From: Minwuiaceae bacterium
GTDB taxonomy: Bacteria; Pseudomonadota; Alphaproteobacteria; Minwuiales; Minwuiaceae
NCBI GenBank assembly: GCA_028278525.1
Contig: JANQEE010000011.1
Span: 248,001 to 312,000 of the forward strand
Length of the DNA stretch: 64,000 nucleotides
Direction: 5' to 3'
The notes below the pieces were generated by a model. The model worked only from the letters and a program-made list of their open reading frames with translations. It had not been told where the DNA came from and ran no database searches. Shown here one piece after another: positions 63,501 through 64,000 of the stretch (positions within the stretch are counted from its first letter, which is position 1; each line of letters starts with the position of its first letter). Position numbers and translations under genes: made by a program.

Positions 63501-64000
63501 TCCTGGCCATCGAGCCCGATAACAGCGTCGCGCTGGACGGGATCGAAGACATCAAGCAGCGCTACGCCGGCTGGGCGGCGGAGAGCGAGCTGGAAGGCGA
63601 CTGGACCGCCGCGCAACGCTTCTACCGGCGGGTGCTTCGGTTCGATCCGGATGACGAGCGGTTCGCCAAAGCCCTGAAAAATGCACAGGACGCCGCCTCG
63701 CAGAAGGTGGCCCGTGCCGCCAGCCGAAGCGCCGTGCCGAGGGCCAGGCCGACGGACCGGGGCACCGCCGACCCGGCGGACGACCAGCTTCTGGTAACGA
63801 CCGTGGCGCCGTCCGACGTGCCGCTGCCGGAAACCCTGTCGATCCGGTCGACGGTGCAGGAGGTCGGAGAGGACGGCCGCACGCCGCTGGAACTGGCGGT
63901 TGCCGAGGGGCAGCTCGCGCTTGCCTACGTGCTGTTGCAGGAAGGGGCGGACCCGAACGCCCCCGGCCAGGCCGGCAAGACACCGCTGATGCTGGCGGCC
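60530..64000 (+). CDS. Very large AAA ATPase/coiled-coil/TPR/ankyrin fusion, partial at the right edge
   Basis: 1157 codons open to the end of the window, with no stop. Residues 1-270 are an ExeA/GspA-type AAA ATPase: FFGFREKPFSLRPDPRFFYSN, Walker A GEPGSGKTT with K56, Walker B TVLMIDEAQ with D129/E130. A Pro/Ala linker and one membrane helix (about 359-380, SLVVLLVLLTLP) follow. Then about 500 residues of coiled coil contain five 49-residue repeats. A TPR-like stretch (about 958-1060, ETYQKVLAIEPDN...AAQRFYRRVLRFDPDDERFAKAL) precedes ankyrin repeats from D1115. The ATPase would be cytoplasmic and the rest periplasmic. Function unknown; cell-envelope assembly or secretion is a guess from ExeA and the neighbouring OmpA gene. 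Confidence 0.8.
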   Translation, partial: MYETFFGFREKPFSLRPDPRFFYSNDALSRTYDDLIKGIRERSGLMSLIGEPGSGKTTLLKRLIADLDPSIDHVLIQSSSLGFEDFLNFVCQKLGVPTAGSGEADRRLELIAFLATQQAKGRTTVLMIDEAQNLRDDTLAGLPGLLGTGTAGRPPLPVLLVGQPELDAKLDDPKAGALRQVIKVAARLKRLSEPETGDFIEARLQTVGSTRDAAFTEAAVAVVARLSGGNPRLINSICEKTLLAGYVETEKPVSAETTEAAAAELKLTLGQGLSAMEQLAEPSQAPKEEPPKAGETVRPASGAQAAAPSEDRENPARIAAAAIRPSPKQPGDGKWVGAESARIIPPAASWLPASGRRRLAWAAGAGSLVVLLVLLTLPAFQSDTPESADAGDSATPSTVADASKPVDGTAVALLVAERNQLSEALEKAEADLEAAVSARDYLRGRQAILTQERDDVAKRRGELQVEVAELRRRLGLAGSAATSSDADAPATDAPRPDQAAALEAALKQMDETNTALAESDAARDALTAERDALRQERDALLDGHDRLTLRVADGENERADLVAAVAKAESAAAAMQADLAEKTEVIASLEARETEWTEKLAAMTEAAETAADDSEALRSQLADLNRELTEKTATIASLQDRESGWQTKLAAAEDATKASDETGEALREELAGLQDELDKTTETVADLRTREGELKAKLAEAEGAAEASGEDGAALRKQLAELQAVLDSRTAAVAGLQTRETDLKARLAEVEAAAKAFEGDGKALSAEVASLKIALEEKTADVAQLSERDGKRQAELDAAIEKAEADRRAIAKLRADVEIAKRELAMSQAAHDDARQSIAALEADRSALRDEIRRGANRALAAAAADSDAKLDDLRAELQKANAARDEARATIAALEAERDALAGQVAAYEAQPADDNRLVAAAGGNADADNAAPTQAVAVAEPDKAEKPQVAPAAKPDPVDGLLQLAKRLAEADKLTLPPGGSAVETYQKVLAIEPDNSVALDGIEDIKQRYAGWAAESELEGDWTAAQRFYRRVLRFDPDDERFAKALKNAQDAASQKVARAASRSAVPRARPTDRGTADPADDQLLVTTVAPSDVPLPETLSIRSTVQEVGEDGRTPLELAVAEGQLALAYVLLQEGADPNAPGQAGKTPLMLAA
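62264..62998 (+). repeat. Five tandem 147-bp units within the coiled coil
   Basis: Units start exactly 147 bases apart at 62264, 62411, 62558, 62705 and 62852. Each encodes 49 residues, i.e. seven heptads, beginning L-x-E/K-K/T-T-x-x-[IV]-A-x-L-x-x-R-E and ending with an A-L-R-x-x-L-A-x-L stretch. The fifth unit matches only in its first half. DNA copies have diverged, so this is an old expansion. Confidence 0.8.

Noticed and set aside
1..64000. CRISPR array or insertion sequence
   Set aside because: No short regular repeats with spacers were seen. The only regular repeat is inside a coding region, and no transposase was recognised.

Overview
The window looks like a chromosomal segment of a GC-rich alphaproteobacterium, most plausibly of the order Rhodospirillales. 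The evidence is the gene order serC-serA-hisZ-purA, an rpoH-type sigma factor, a phoR-pstSCAB-phoU-phoB operon, single-chain MetH behind an ArsR-methyltransferase regulator (SahR type), and the protein sequences themselves. No 16S gene is present, so the genus cannot be named.

Layout. 0-7 kb: end of a probable ion channel gene, a class V aminotransferase, then serine (serC, serA with a candidate structured leader), histidine (hisZ) and purine (purA) biosynthesis. 7-13.8 kb: a predicted pseudokinase with a membrane partner, rpoH, rluD, a small membrane protein, a JAMM protease, a threonine aldolase and tRNA-Glu. 13.8-20.3 kb: a probable iron-controlled set of porin, imelysin, di-heme cytochrome, second imelysin and DUF1513 protein, with a perfect Fur-like palindrome in the divergent promoter. 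20.3-25.1 kb: small membrane proteins, a trypsin-like protease, a SleB-type hydrolase, an enoyl-CoA hydratase and a DadA-like dehydrogenase. 25.2-32.9 kb: complete Pho/Pst operon with four tandem 11-bp PhoB half-sites. 32.9-35.7 kb: GNAT acetyltransferase, CobB sirtuin, MlaC and MlaA.

35.7-51.2 kb is accessory DNA of visibly lower GC. It holds a contiguous siphophage-type tail module read leftwards (tail terminator, tube, G/GT-type chaperone with a -1 frameshift signal, tape measure, distal tail proteins, J-like tip protein, fibre-like protein). A Mor-like activator lies upstream. I see no terminase, portal, capsid, integrase or lysis gene. This is either a decayed prophage or a tailocin-like particle locus, and it is the most interesting part of the window.

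51.2-58.4 kb: sahR-metF-metH with a perfect 20-bp operator palindrome, an SDR and a BASS-family transporter. 58.6-64 kb: an enoyl-CoA hydratase, an intergenic repeat, an OmpA-like lipoprotein, and a very large protein that runs off the window. That protein joins an ExeA-type AAA ATPase, a transmembrane helix, a coiled coil built of 49-residue repeats, a TPR-like stretch and ankyrin repeats.

All calls come from reading the sequence. Family assignments rest on motifs and memory of families, not on database searches.
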